From: Clostridia bacterium
GTDB taxonomy: Bacteria; Bacillota_A; Clostridia; Christensenellales; Aristaeellaceae
Assembly (NCBI GenBank): GCA_017397695.1
Contig: JAFQIF010000187.1
Coordinates: 1 to 15,697, forward strand
Direction of reading: 5' to 3'
DNA: 15,697 nt
A model generated the notes under the pieces. It had not been told where the DNA came from. It did not search any database and saw only the letters and a list, made by a program, of their open reading frames with translations. This document shows positions 1-7,349 of the stretch, in pieces. The stretch's first letter is position 1, and every line of letters begins with the position of its first letter. The translations under genes and the position numbers were made by a program.

Positions 1-242
1 AGCACGACGGAGTGCTCCTGCAGGTTGTGGCCGATGCCCGGGATGTAGCAGGTACCTTCGACGCCGTTGGTCAGGCGAACACGGGCGATCTTACGGAGCG
101 CGGAGTTCGGCTTCTTCGGGGTCGTGGTCTTGACGGAGAGGCAGACGCCGCGCTTCTGCGGGCACTTCTGCAGGATGGGAGCGGTCGGCTTTGCAGCGAT
201 CGCTTTTCTTCCGTTGCGGATCAACTGGTTGATCGTAGGCAT
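1..242 (-). CDS. rpsL: 30S ribosomal protein S12, N-terminal part (runs off left edge)
   Basis: Small-subunit ribosomal protein S12, which sits at the decoding centre and monitors codon-anticodon pairing. The first 80 codons are present; the family is usually 124-140 residues, so the 3' part lies beyond the window. Family signatures are plain: MPTINQLIR at the start, CPQKRGVC (residues 27-34), [13 protein letters not shown] (39-51) and [10 protein letters not shown] (71-80). Lys43 of TPKKPNS is the residue whose replacement gives streptomycin resistance in other bacteria; it is the sensitive-type lysine here. The start ATG follows a strong AGGAGGT about 7 bases upstream. It lies 162 bp after the L7Ae-family gene and probably shares its promoter at 722-750. 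By the usual Firmicute order, rpsG, fusA and tuf should follow to the left; they are not visible. Confidence 0.97.
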   Translation of the reverse strand, partial: MPTINQLIRNGRKAIAAKPTAPILQKCPQKRGVCLSVKTTTPKKPNSALRKIARVRLTNGVEGTCYIPGIGHNLQEHSVV

Positions 243-404
243 GGAAGCACCTCCTATGTTTCTTTCAAAAAATCTTGGAACACTTCTTGCTGATATATCT
301 ATATGAACCCGCGTCATGCAGGGCCATATCAAAAAGGGAATTGCGCTTTCGCGCCAAAAGAGCCGGCATGCCGGTGGCTGCCGGTATTATGCCCGCCGGA
401 GCGC

Positions 405-650
405 TTACTTAAGCAGACCGGCGGCAGCTGCCTTCACATCGATGGCGCAGGCACGTCCGAGCTTCTCCATGGATTCCACCTGGGTGCAGGGGATATTCAT
501 GTCGTAGCAGCGATCCGATACACGCTTGGTCAGAAGCAGATCCGCATCGGCGGCGACATAGGCGTGGGCAATCCTGCCCTCATCCAGCGCACGCAGCAGC
601 TGCTTGGTACCAACGACCCGTCGACTCGCGTCGGCAAGAGCCTCATGCAT
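405..650 (-). CDS. ybxF: L7Ae/L30e-family RNA-binding protein (YbxF type)
   Basis: Small protein of 81 residues in the L7Ae/L30e/S12e/Gadd45 family, whose members bind kink-turn RNA. It resembles Bacillus YbxF, which lies just before rpsL in the str operon. Visible signatures are VVGTKQLLRAL (about residues 12-22), a VAADAD..LT segment (32-41) and VESMEKLGRACAIDVKAAAAGLL near the end, closely matching the YbxF pattern VESMKKLGKACGIEVGAAA. The chosen start (MHEALADASRR) gives the normal family length and has an AAGGAAG ribosome binding site about 9-10 bases upstream. A longer reading to 713 would begin at about the predicted transcription start, so it is unlikely. The gene is first in a unit with rpsL and has its own promoter. 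Whether it is a ribosome component or an RNA regulator cannot be told from sequence. Confidence 0.93.
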   Translation of the reverse strand: MHEALADASRRVVGTKQLLRALDEGRIAHAYVAADADLLLTKRVSDRCYDMNIPCTQVESMEKLGRACAIDVKAAAAGLLK

Positions 651-678
651 AAATCCATTCTTCCTTTCAAATCGTCCT

Positions 679-710
679 CTGCGCATAGCTCCCCCATGGA
701 GGTTGCACAG
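679..710 (-). promoter_or_regulatory. Predicted leader stem-loop upstream of the L7Ae gene
   Basis: On the minus strand, CTGTGCA and TGCGCAG pair as a 7-bp lower stem (one G-U wobble). A small AC/CTA internal loop follows, then a 4-bp upper stem CTCC/GGAG with a five-base loop. The element begins about five bases after the predicted transcription start and ends about 28 bases before the start codon of the L7Ae-family gene. An RNA-binding protein could regulate its own message here, but the tandem G-A pairs of a canonical kink-turn are not evident. Visible by base pairing only. Confidence 0.35.
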
Positions 711-721
711 CAAACATAGTC

Positions 722-750
722 ATCATACCACTTCAAAAACCATCTGTCAA
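722..750 (-). promoter_or_regulatory. Sigma-A-type promoter of the L7Ae-rpsL unit
   Basis: Reading the minus strand, a perfect -35 TTGACA (745-750) is followed by a 17-base spacer and a -10 TATGAT (722-727), five of six matches to consensus. The predicted transcription start is near 715, giving a leader of about 65 bases before the ATG at 650. This is the best promoter match in the window. It shows that the ribosomal genes are not dependent on the upstream CotH array for expression. Confidence 0.9.
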
Positions 751-802
751 CTGAAAAAATGCCTTTTGTTGCGCAAATGTTAAATTTTGTCGCCCGTCGG
801 AA

Positions 803-2350
803 TCACGGTGCATATGAAGCAAAAATGCCGTCGAGAATCGGAAAATGCTCTGCCGCAAATGTGATGATCTCATACCCGTCGGCCATGTAAGCCTCGCCGC
901 GCCAGCGCAGCGCGTCGCGCATATACGCGCCCGATGCGTCCAGCTCATGCGTATAACCATCCACCAGGCGCTGCACGTTTTCTTCGCTGAATACCGTTTC
1001 CCGCAGCTGTGCCCACATGTCCGCCAGCATCCGGCGCACACCCGGTACGTCCTCGTCGATCATCCGCTGCGCCACGCCAAAGGAAAACAGGCCATGGTAA
1101 AAATCGTCGCCGTCCTTGAATCGGCCCCAGGTCAGGTCCATATCCCATGGCGCAAAGCTGTACACGGTTCGGCCGCCCGCGCCGTGTGCGATCACATACA
1201 TATTATTGTAGACATTGTCGCTCATGCCGCCGCCCTGCACCAGCAGATAGTAGCGCAGCACAGACGCCATATCGATATGCTCTGCCGCCATGCGCGCAAA
1301 TTCTGCCGCTTCCTGCGGTGTCATCTGTTCCAGCTTCAGGTACGGTGCAAGCGCGTCGAATTCATGTCCTGCCGCCGGCGCATGATACAGCTCGTAGATT
1401 GAGCCTGCGCGCATGGGATTTTCCACATATGCCCGTTCTCCTGCGTAATCGATCTGCGCCGAACGGTATACGCTGTCCATCATCGGCGCGTTCGCGCTGC
1501 GCTTTTGCAGCTCCTCGCCGTCGTCCACCGGCTCCATCATCACATAGACGCCCTGATAGCGATTGTCTGCAAACAGCTCAACATACTGCGTGCTGCGCGG
1601 GCCGTAGGGCTCGTCCTCACCGGCCATCATCGCATAAACGTCCCAGCTGAGCCTGTCGCGCATCAGAGACTGATCCATCACGCCTGCCAGCAGGATGACG
1701 TCGTCCGCCTGGCCGATGCCCGGCACGTCGGCAATCGCCGTGCTGTTTTTCTGTCCGTGCACAAAGTCGATCTTGTAGCTCTTCTTTTCGCTGAAGCTCG
1801 AACCTGCGCCGCGCAGATGTGCAATCGCGCGCGTATCCAGCGCGCCCGCTGGCGAAGCAACCGTCACCTGTGCCGGCGTATCGGCATAGCTGATTGGGCC
1901 GTCCGCCTCAAGCGTCACCACCGGAAGCCCGGTAAAGACGATCTGCGCATAGGAATACTCCGTATCGGTGTAGGCGATAAGCTGATAAGCGTAGCCGTCG
2001 CGCAGCGCATCGGAGCACCAGTCGTAGCTGTAATCATCCACAAAGGCAATGCGCACATTTCCTGCGCCGGGCGCAGTCAGATGCAGCTGCGGCCACTCGT
2101 CGCCCGTGTCCAGTCCGATCGGACAGTAAAACGTATTCTCCGTTTCGTCGTAGCCCAGGCGCGCGCCATGGTTTTCCATCACGGTCACAAGCGGCCTCTC
2201 ACGCTCTGTGCGCGTATCCTCAATATCCCAGATCGCCTCAATATCCATCACCGGCTGCACAACGGGCGCATACGGCGAGCCCATCAGCACCGTGCCTGCG
2301 AGCACGAAAAGAAGCGCCGCGATGAGCGCAAGCAGCTGCAGTCTCTTCAT
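803..2350 (-). CDS. CotH-7: CotH-family kinase-like protein, predicted surface-anchored
   Basis: 515 residues, last of seven tandem paralogues. Residues 6-24 form a hydrophobic signal or anchor segment ending at SPYAPVV. Residues 36-140 are the shared N-terminal module (IEAIWDIED, NTFYCPIG, FVDDYSYDWC, AYTDTEYSYAQIVFTGLP). The CotH core follows: HLRGAGSS (178-185), KKSYKIDF (189-196), MRDRLSWD (230-237), YVELFADNRYQGVYVMMEPVD (256-276), MSDNVYNNMY (376-385) and PWDMDLTWG (401-409). The DN..NN and WDxD acidic residues match the likely metal/ATP site of the family. Glu273 after the GVY motif is retained, as only in CotH-5 among the copies. The start has an excellent AAGGAGG 9 bases upstream, 12 bp after CotH-6. 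CotH in Bacillus phosphorylates spore-coat proteins; the substrate here is unknown. No convincing terminator follows the stop. Confidence 0.92.
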   Translation of the reverse strand: MKRLQLLALIAALLFVLAGTVLMGSPYAPVVQPVMDIEAIWDIEDTRTERERPLVTVMENHGARLGYDETENTFYCPIGLDTGDEWPQLHLTAPGAGNVRIAFVDDYSYDWCSDALRDGYAYQLIAYTDTEYSYAQIVFTGLPVVTLEADGPISYADTPAQVTVASPAGALDTRAIAHLRGAGSSFSEKKSYKIDFVHGQKNSTAIADVPGIGQADDVILLAGVMDQSLMRDRLSWDVYAMMAGEDEPYGPRSTQYVELFADNRYQGVYVMMEPVDDGEELQKRSANAPMMDSVYRSAQIDYAGERAYVENPMRAGSIYELYHAPAAGHEFDALAPYLKLEQMTPQEAAEFARMAAEHIDMASVLRYYLLVQGGGMSDNVYNNMYVIAHGAGGRTVYSFAPWDMDLTWGRFKDGDDFYHGLFSFGVAQRMIDEDVPGVRRMLADMWAQLRETVFSEENVQRLVDGYTHELDASGAYMRDALRWRGEAYMADGYEIITFAAEHFPILDGIFASYAP

Positions 2351-2362
2351 GGCGCTTCCTCC

Positions 2363-3994
2363 TTATTCAAGCCCGCGCATCGTCTGATCGAGCGCGCCCA
2401 TATCCTTAATCTCGTAACGGTCCACCCAGATCTGGCGGTCCTTCAGTGCATCGCCTGCAATTTCGGCCACGCGCCTGTCCATCATGTCAAACCGGGCGAT
2501 GGCATACGAATAGATTTCGTAGGTATCCAGCATCTCGTGGCTGCGCTCCCAGCGCTGCGCGTTGCGGTAAAACGCGCCGGAGCTGTTCAGCGCCTCGTCA
2601 TAGCGGGCCATAAAGGCGTCCATATTCTCCTGATTGAACGCCTCGCTGCGCAGCTCCTGCCAGATCTGCGCAGTGCGCTCGCGCACCACGCCGCCGCAGT
2701 CTAGTCTGAGCATCCGGTTGAACAGATCAAACGAATACCACGCCTCCGCGTCGCGCCCGTCGCCGATGCCCCAGGACATGTCCAGATCCCAGGGCACGTA
2801 GCGATAGCGGACGCTTCCGTCAGCATGATGCGCCCAGATCCCCAGATTGTTGAATTCGTTGTCAATCATGCCGCACGCCTCGATGAACAGCGCATAGCGG
2901 ATCACGGAATCCAGATCCATCAGCTGCATCACCCTGCGGCTGAAGGCTGCATCATCCTCCAGCGCGATCATATCCAGATACGGCCGGATGGACTGAAAAT
3001 CCGTCTCGCCTGCTGGCGCATAGAACTGCTCGTAGCTGTGCCCCAGATAATCGGTGATCACCGGACGCTCGGGGTTGGCGATCACGCCGTCCACCGTGCG
3101 GTAGTAGCTATCCGACAAAGGCGCCGCGGGCGCTTCCTTGGCCATCTCCTGCGCATAGTCGTACTGCTTCATCAGCAGGTACACACCGTGATAATCATCA
3201 TCCACAAACAGCTCAACGTAGCGCGTGTTCAGATCACCGAAGGCCTCGTCCTCACCCATGAAGGCATTGTACAGATCCCAGCTCAGCCTGTCACGGATCA
3301 TCAGCGGATCAATGGAGCAGGCGATGAGCGTCATGTCGTCCGTCATGCCCAGGAAGGGTACGCCCACCTGCGCCCGGCCGCCGGCTTCGCCTCGGGTAAA
3401 TTCCACCTTAAAGCCGTTCTTCGGCGTCTTGTTGAGGCTGGTCGCGCCGCGCCTGTGTGCGCGGCCCGTGGTATCCACCGGCGTTTCACCCGCCCAACTC
3501 ACCGTCACGTCTGCCGGTACATCCTCGTGCGCGGTGATCGCCGTTCCTGCCGTCAGCGTCACGATCGGCAGGCTGGTAAAGACGATCTGCGCGTAGGAAT
3601 ACTCCTCATCCGTGTACGCCAGGATCTGGTATTCATAGCCGTCGCGGATGGCATCAGCACACCAGTCATAGCTGTAATCATCCACAAATACGAGGCGAAC
3701 GTCCTTTGCGCCCGGTGCGGTCAGGTGAAGCTGCGGCCAGTCGCCCTCCAGCCCCATGCCCAGCGTGCAGTAAAATATGTTCTGCTGCGCGTCATAGCCC
3801 AGCCGCTGTCCGTGGTTTTCCAGCCTCGTCACCAGCGGCGTTTCGCATTCTGTGCGCGCATCCTCGATGGCCCAGATCTCCTCAATCTCCCTCACGGGCT
3901 CCACCACCGGCGCATACGGAGAGCAGAACACCACCGTTGCAGTCAGCAGCGCCGCCATCACCAGGATGAGCGTCAGCAGAGCGAATCTCTTCAT
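2363..3994 (-). CDS. CotH-6: CotH-family kinase-like protein, predicted surface-anchored
   Basis: 543 residues. The hydrophobic N-terminus (residues 4-24) ends in CSPYAPVV; the bases around Cys24 do not make a good lipobox. The shared module (36-140) includes NIFYCTLGM, FVDDYSYDWC and AYTDEEYSYAQIVFTSLP. Core motifs are HRRGATS (180-186), PKNGFKVEF (191-199), IRDRLSWD (233-240), YVELFVDDDYHGVYLLMKQYD (259-279), MIDNEFNN (376-383) and PWDLDMSWG (401-409). Lys276 stands where CotH-5 and CotH-7 have Glu. The C-terminal end (SYAIARFDMMDRR plus a tail of about 35 residues) closely resembles CotH-3, so the two form a subgroup. Its ATG overlaps the TGA of CotH-5 by 4 bp (ATGA), with GGAGAG about 8 bases upstream inside the CotH-5 reading frame; this suggests translational coupling. 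The family assignment is firm, the biochemical role is not known. Confidence 0.92.
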   Translation of the reverse strand: MKRFALLTLILVMAALLTATVVFCSPYAPVVEPVREIEEIWAIEDARTECETPLVTRLENHGQRLGYDAQQNIFYCTLGMGLEGDWPQLHLTAPGAKDVRLVFVDDYSYDWCADAIRDGYEYQILAYTDEEYSYAQIVFTSLPIVTLTAGTAITAHEDVPADVTVSWAGETPVDTTGRAHRRGATSLNKTPKNGFKVEFTRGEAGGRAQVGVPFLGMTDDMTLIACSIDPLMIRDRLSWDLYNAFMGEDEAFGDLNTRYVELFVDDDYHGVYLLMKQYDYAQEMAKEAPAAPLSDSYYRTVDGVIANPERPVITDYLGHSYEQFYAPAGETDFQSIRPYLDMIALEDDAAFSRRVMQLMDLDSVIRYALFIEACGMIDNEFNNLGIWAHHADGSVRYRYVPWDLDMSWGIGDGRDAEAWYSFDLFNRMLRLDCGGVVRERTAQIWQELRSEAFNQENMDAFMARYDEALNSSGAFYRNAQRWERSHEMLDTYEIYSYAIARFDMMDRRVAEIAGDALKDRQIWVDRYEIKDMGALDQTMRGLE

Positions 3995-5754
3995 TCGTCA
4001 TACTCTCCGTCGTCTTCGTAATACTCGTCTTCGTAGTATTCGTCTTCGGCGGCCTGCAGATAGCGCTCCATCTCGGCCTGCACCGCTTCGTAATATGCAG
4101 CATAGCCGTCATCATCCTCAAGATGGATCGCGCCGGCCTTCTGTTCGTAATGAGACCGCTCCAGGAAATCCACCGGACCATCGCTGGCGAGAATCATGTC
4201 CATTGCCTCATCCAGCAGCGGCCATCGCATTTCGGCAAAGGTGATCAGTTCATAGCCGTCGGGATACGTCATATCGCTTCCCCAGCGCTCGGCGTCGCGC
4301 ATCAGCGCGCCGCTTTCACCCAGCAGGAACGTGTATTCCTCAATCTTTGCCTCCAGATACTCCAGGCTGAAAACCGAAGTGCGCAGCTGCTGCCAGATGT
4401 CATACGCTTTCTGGCGGATACCGCCCGCATCGAGGCTCAGCATTCTGTCGAGTACCGGGAAATACAGCCAGCGCTCAAATTCCTCGCCAATCTCGTCCTT
4501 CTCAAAGCCCCAGGACATATCCAGATCCCACGGCGCAAGGCGATACTGCATGCCGCCGTCCTGAGCAGGATGCGCCCACATGTACATGTTGTTGAAGAAG
4601 TTATCCGCAATCGCGCCGCCCTGCATCAGAAGCGAATACGTGAGCAGGTTGTCCAGATCAAACAATTCCAGCGCGCGCCGGGCGAACGTCTCATCGTCCT
4701 GTGTCATCGTCAGCTCCAGATAAGGGAGCAGACCCGCAAAGCGCTTGTCAAACGTATCTGCCCCCGCCGGCGCGTAATACAGCTCGTAGCCCGCATTTGC
4801 GCGATGCGGATGCTTGTAGTATTCACGGTCGCGCGAGAAATTCAGCGCCGCCGTGCGATACAGGCTGTCGGTATTCAGGCGGCTGCCGTCCGCAAGGGCA
4901 AGCTCCTCCTTCACATCCACCGGCTCGAGCATCAGATACAAGCCAAAGTATTCGCCGTTTTTGAATACCTCGACATACTCTGCCCTACGCGCGCCGAACG
5001 GCTCGTTATCCGCCGTAAGCTCGGCCCACATGTCCCAGTTGAGCCTGTCGCGCATCTTGGTCTCGTCGTGCCTGCAGGGCAGCAGCGCCACGTCGTTGGC
5101 CGCGCCAAAGCCCGGCACGATAGCCTCTCTCTTCTTGGAGCCGCCGTCCTTCTCGCGCGTAAATTCCAGCTTGTAGCCCTGCTTTTCAAACAGCAGCGTC
5201 GATGCGCCGCGCAGATGCATCCGCGCCGTCGTCACAAGCGGCGCCTCGCCGTAGGCCATCATGGTCACGTCCACGGGAGAATCCTCAGTGGTCAGCTCCG
5301 CGCCGCGGGTATCAAAGCACAGCTGCGGCAGGCCCGTGAATACCACGTCGAAGTAGGAAAACACCGTATCCGTATAGGCGATCACCTGATAGGGATAACC
5401 GTCACGGACGGCGTCGGCGCACCAGTCGTAGCTGTAGTCATCCACAAAGCGCAGCTGCACATGCGAAGCATCCGGCGCAGTCAGATGGATCTCGGGCCAG
5501 CTGTCCGTATGGCTGAGGCCCAGCGTGCAGTAAAACGTATTGGCTGCCGCATCATATGCCAGAGGCACGCCGCAGTTTTCCAGCGCCGTTACCAGCGGCA
5601 CGTCGCTCTCCTGATGCGTATCCTCGATATCCCAGATCTCCTCGATATTCTCCGGCGCCTGCGTAACCACCGGCGCATACGGCGAAGCGAAGACCACCAC
5701 GCCGACAATCACCAGCGCAAGCGCAGCAATCGCCGTCAGTATCCGAAATCTCAT
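3991..5754 (-). CDS. CotH-5: CotH-family kinase-like protein with acidic Tyr-rich tail
   Basis: 587 residues from the chosen start, the longest copy. The hydrophobic N-terminus (4-23) ends in SPYAPVV; the shared module spans 37-142. Core motifs are HLRGAST (180-186), KQGYKLEF (191-198), MRDRLNWD (234-241), YVEVFKNGEYFGLYLMLEPVD (260-280), IADNFFNN (382-389) and PWDLDMSWG (408-416). Glu277 is retained. Unlike the other copies it has a C-terminal extension (about 525-587) ending in a run of Asp, Glu and Tyr (EDEYYEDEYYEDDGEYDE), encoded by 15-bp repeats at 4010-4054. Start choice is uncertain: ATG at 5754 aligns with the paralogues and has AGAAAGG about 11 bases upstream. ATG at 5778 would overlap the CotH-4 stop by 4 bp and add eight residues, but has AGGA directly against it. 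CotH-6 overlaps its end. Confidence 0.91.
   Translation of the reverse strand: MRFRILTAIAALALVIVGVVVFASPYAPVVTQAPENIEEIWDIEDTHQESDVPLVTALENCGVPLAYDAAANTFYCTLGLSHTDSWPEIHLTAPDASHVQLRFVDDYSYDWCADAVRDGYPYQVIAYTDTVFSYFDVVFTGLPQLCFDTRGAELTTEDSPVDVTMMAYGEAPLVTTARMHLRGASTLLFEKQGYKLEFTREKDGGSKKREAIVPGFGAANDVALLPCRHDETKMRDRLNWDMWAELTADNEPFGARRAEYVEVFKNGEYFGLYLMLEPVDVKEELALADGSRLNTDSLYRTAALNFSRDREYYKHPHRANAGYELYYAPAGADTFDKRFAGLLPYLELTMTQDDETFARRALELFDLDNLLTYSLLMQGGAIADNFFNNMYMWAHPAQDGGMQYRLAPWDLDMSWGFEKDEIGEEFERWLYFPVLDRMLSLDAGGIRQKAYDIWQQLRTSVFSLEYLEAKIEEYTFLLGESGALMRDAERWGSDMTYPDGYELITFAEMRWPLLDEAMDMILASDGPVDFLERSHYEQKAGAIHLEDDDGYAAYYEAVQAEMERYLQAAEDEYYEDEYYEDDGEYDE
4010..4054 (-). repeat. Three 15-bp direct repeats inside the CotH-5 acidic tail
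   Basis: Plus-strand units at 4010-4024, 4025-4039 and 4040-4054 each begin TCGTCTTCG; the first two match at 13 of 15 positions and the third diverges after nine bases. Because the unit is a multiple of three, copy changes would keep the reading frame and lengthen or shorten the Glu-Asp-Glu-Tyr-Tyr tail of CotH-5. This is a minisatellite-like coding repeat. Confidence 0.7.
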
Positions 5755-5774
5755 AGCGCATTCAGCCTTTCTGT

Positions 5775-7322
5775 TCATTCCTGTTCAAGGGAAGCAATCC
5801 ATGCCTCCATCATCTCAAAGCGCGCCGAGGCAAAGCTCACGATCTCATAGCCGTCCGGGTAGAAGCTGCCCTTCTCCCAGCGCTCGCTGTCGCGGGCAAA
5901 CGCGCCGGAGTCGCCCAGCTCGCGCACATACTGCGTGATCAGCGCCTCGATCGTCTCAATCGTAAACCCGCGCGCCTTCAGGCTCTCCCAGATTTCGCGC
6001 ACGCGCTGTTTCGCGCCGCCCACATCCAGACCGATCACGCGCTCGGCTACCGCCAGTTCCACCCAGCGGTCGCCCTCTTCGCCTGCGTACAGGCCCCAGG
6101 TCAGATCCATATCCCAGAAGGCGAAGCGATACTTCACGCCGCCATCCTGCTGGTGCGCCCAAATGTACATGTTGTTCTTGACGTTATCGACCATGCAGCC
6201 CGTCTGCACCAGAATATAGTAACGCAGCAGCGAATCGATATCCAGGCACGCAGCCGCCTTTTGGGCAAAGAGCGCATCATCCTGCTCGGCCACCAGATCC
6301 AGATACGGCGCAAGCGCATCAAAGCCGTACGCCATATTGGGCGCGTAGAACAGCTCGAAACCGACCTCAGGATCCGTCGGATCGGCGATCACAGGCCTGT
6401 CGGTCACCATCTCCACGCGGGATACGCGGTACAGGCTGTCCCTGAAGACGGTCTCCTGTCCTTCTTTGCGCATCTCATCGCCGATGTCGTAGGGTTTGAG
6501 CATCAGGTATACGCCCTCGTAGCTGCCATCTACAAAGACCTCGACATACTGGTTGGGCAGGCCGGCAAAGCCCTCTTTCCTGTCAAACGCCAGGTTCACC
6601 ACGTCCCAGCTCAGTCGGTCACGCATCATCGTGCCATCGATGGCAATCGGCAAAAGCAGCAGCTCCTGCGTATCGCACAGGCCCGCCACGCTGCGCAGAA
6701 TCTTGCCGCTGTCGCCGCCGCGGGTGAATTCCACGCGGTAGCCGCCCTTGGGCTTCCAGGTCAGGCTTCTGTCTCCGCGCAGGTGCACGCGCGCCGGGGA
6801 ACGCAGCGCCTCCTCGCCATGCACGCTGAAGGTGAACTGTACGGGCGTATCCAGCTCAGTGATGATCTCCTCGGACGTGATCTGTACAATCGGCAGTCCG
6901 GTAAAGATCATATCGAAATAGGCAAACTCCGTATCCGTATACGCCAGCACCTGATAGGGATAGCCGTCCATCAGCGCGTCCTGACACCAATCGTAGCTGT
7001 AATCATCCACGAACATGAGCTGTACGCCCGGGGCGTTCGGCGCAGTCAGATGCATCTGCGGCCAGGACTCGCCGTTTTCAAGCCCAAGCGTGCAATAGAA
7101 CGTATTCGTTTCCGGTCGGTAGGCCAGCGGCACGCCGCCTAGCTCCAGCGCCGTTACCAACGGCGCTTCGCTTTCGCTGCGCGCATCCTCAATATCCCAG
7201 ATGTCCTCGATATTCTCCGGCGCAGGCGCCACCACGGCAGCATACGGCGAGCCCCATAACACAGCGGCCGCCAAAACGCCCACGAACAGAAGCATACCCA
7301 ACAGCAGCTTCAGCTTTCTCAT
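5775..7322 (-). CDS. CotH-4: CotH-family kinase-like protein, predicted surface-anchored
   Basis: 515 residues. The hydrophobic N-terminus (5-24) ends in GSPYAAVV; the shared module spans 38-143 (APENIEDIWDIED, NTFYCTLGL, FVDDYSYDWC, AYTDTEFAYFDMIFTGLP). Core motifs are HLRGDRS (180-186), KPKGGYRVEF (190-199), MRDRLSWD (233-240), YVEVFVDGSYEGVYLMLKPYD (259-279), MVDNVKNNMY (377-386) and FWDMDLTWG (402-410). Lys276 replaces the Glu seen in CotH-5 and CotH-7. The C-terminus (YPDGYEIVSFASARFEMM) groups it with CotH-5 and CotH-7. The ATG at 7322 is preceded by AAAGGAG at 8 bases; the alternative in-frame GTG at 7340 lies upstream of that site and is rejected. It lies 27 bp after CotH-3 and 20 bp before CotH-5. 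Intact, no frameshift. Confidence 0.92.
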   Translation of the reverse strand: MRKLKLLLGMLLFVGVLAAAVLWGSPYAAVVAPAPENIEDIWDIEDARSESEAPLVTALELGGVPLAYRPETNTFYCTLGLENGESWPQMHLTAPNAPGVQLMFVDDYSYDWCQDALMDGYPYQVLAYTDTEFAYFDMIFTGLPIVQITSEEIITELDTPVQFTFSVHGEEALRSPARVHLRGDRSLTWKPKGGYRVEFTRGGDSGKILRSVAGLCDTQELLLLPIAIDGTMMRDRLSWDVVNLAFDRKEGFAGLPNQYVEVFVDGSYEGVYLMLKPYDIGDEMRKEGQETVFRDSLYRVSRVEMVTDRPVIADPTDPEVGFELFYAPNMAYGFDALAPYLDLVAEQDDALFAQKAAACLDIDSLLRYYILVQTGCMVDNVKNNMYIWAHQQDGGVKYRFAFWDMDLTWGLYAGEEGDRWVELAVAERVIGLDVGGAKQRVREIWESLKARGFTIETIEALITQYVRELGDSGAFARDSERWEKGSFYPDGYEIVSFASARFEMMEAWIASLEQE

Positions 7323-7349
7323 GTGCAGCGCTCCTTTCACCTTTTGTCG

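Noticed and set aside
270..330. A separate promoter for rpsL around TTGATA and TATAGAT
   Set aside because: No pair of hexamers has acceptable spacing; the distance from TTGATA to TATAGA is 23 bases, and the alternatives are poor matches.
3918..3930. Lipoprotein lipobox at Cys24 of CotH-6 or the equivalent Cys of CotH-3
   Set aside because: The residues before Cys (VVF and VVV) do not fit the small-residue rule at -1, and the other paralogues have no Cys there.
6770..6790. RGD tripeptides in CotH-4 (HLRGDRS) and CotH-3 (HERGDTT) as integrin-binding motifs
   Set aside because: They fall at the conserved RG(A/G)(S/G) position of the kinase core, where Asp is just one variant; there is no reason to invoke adhesion.
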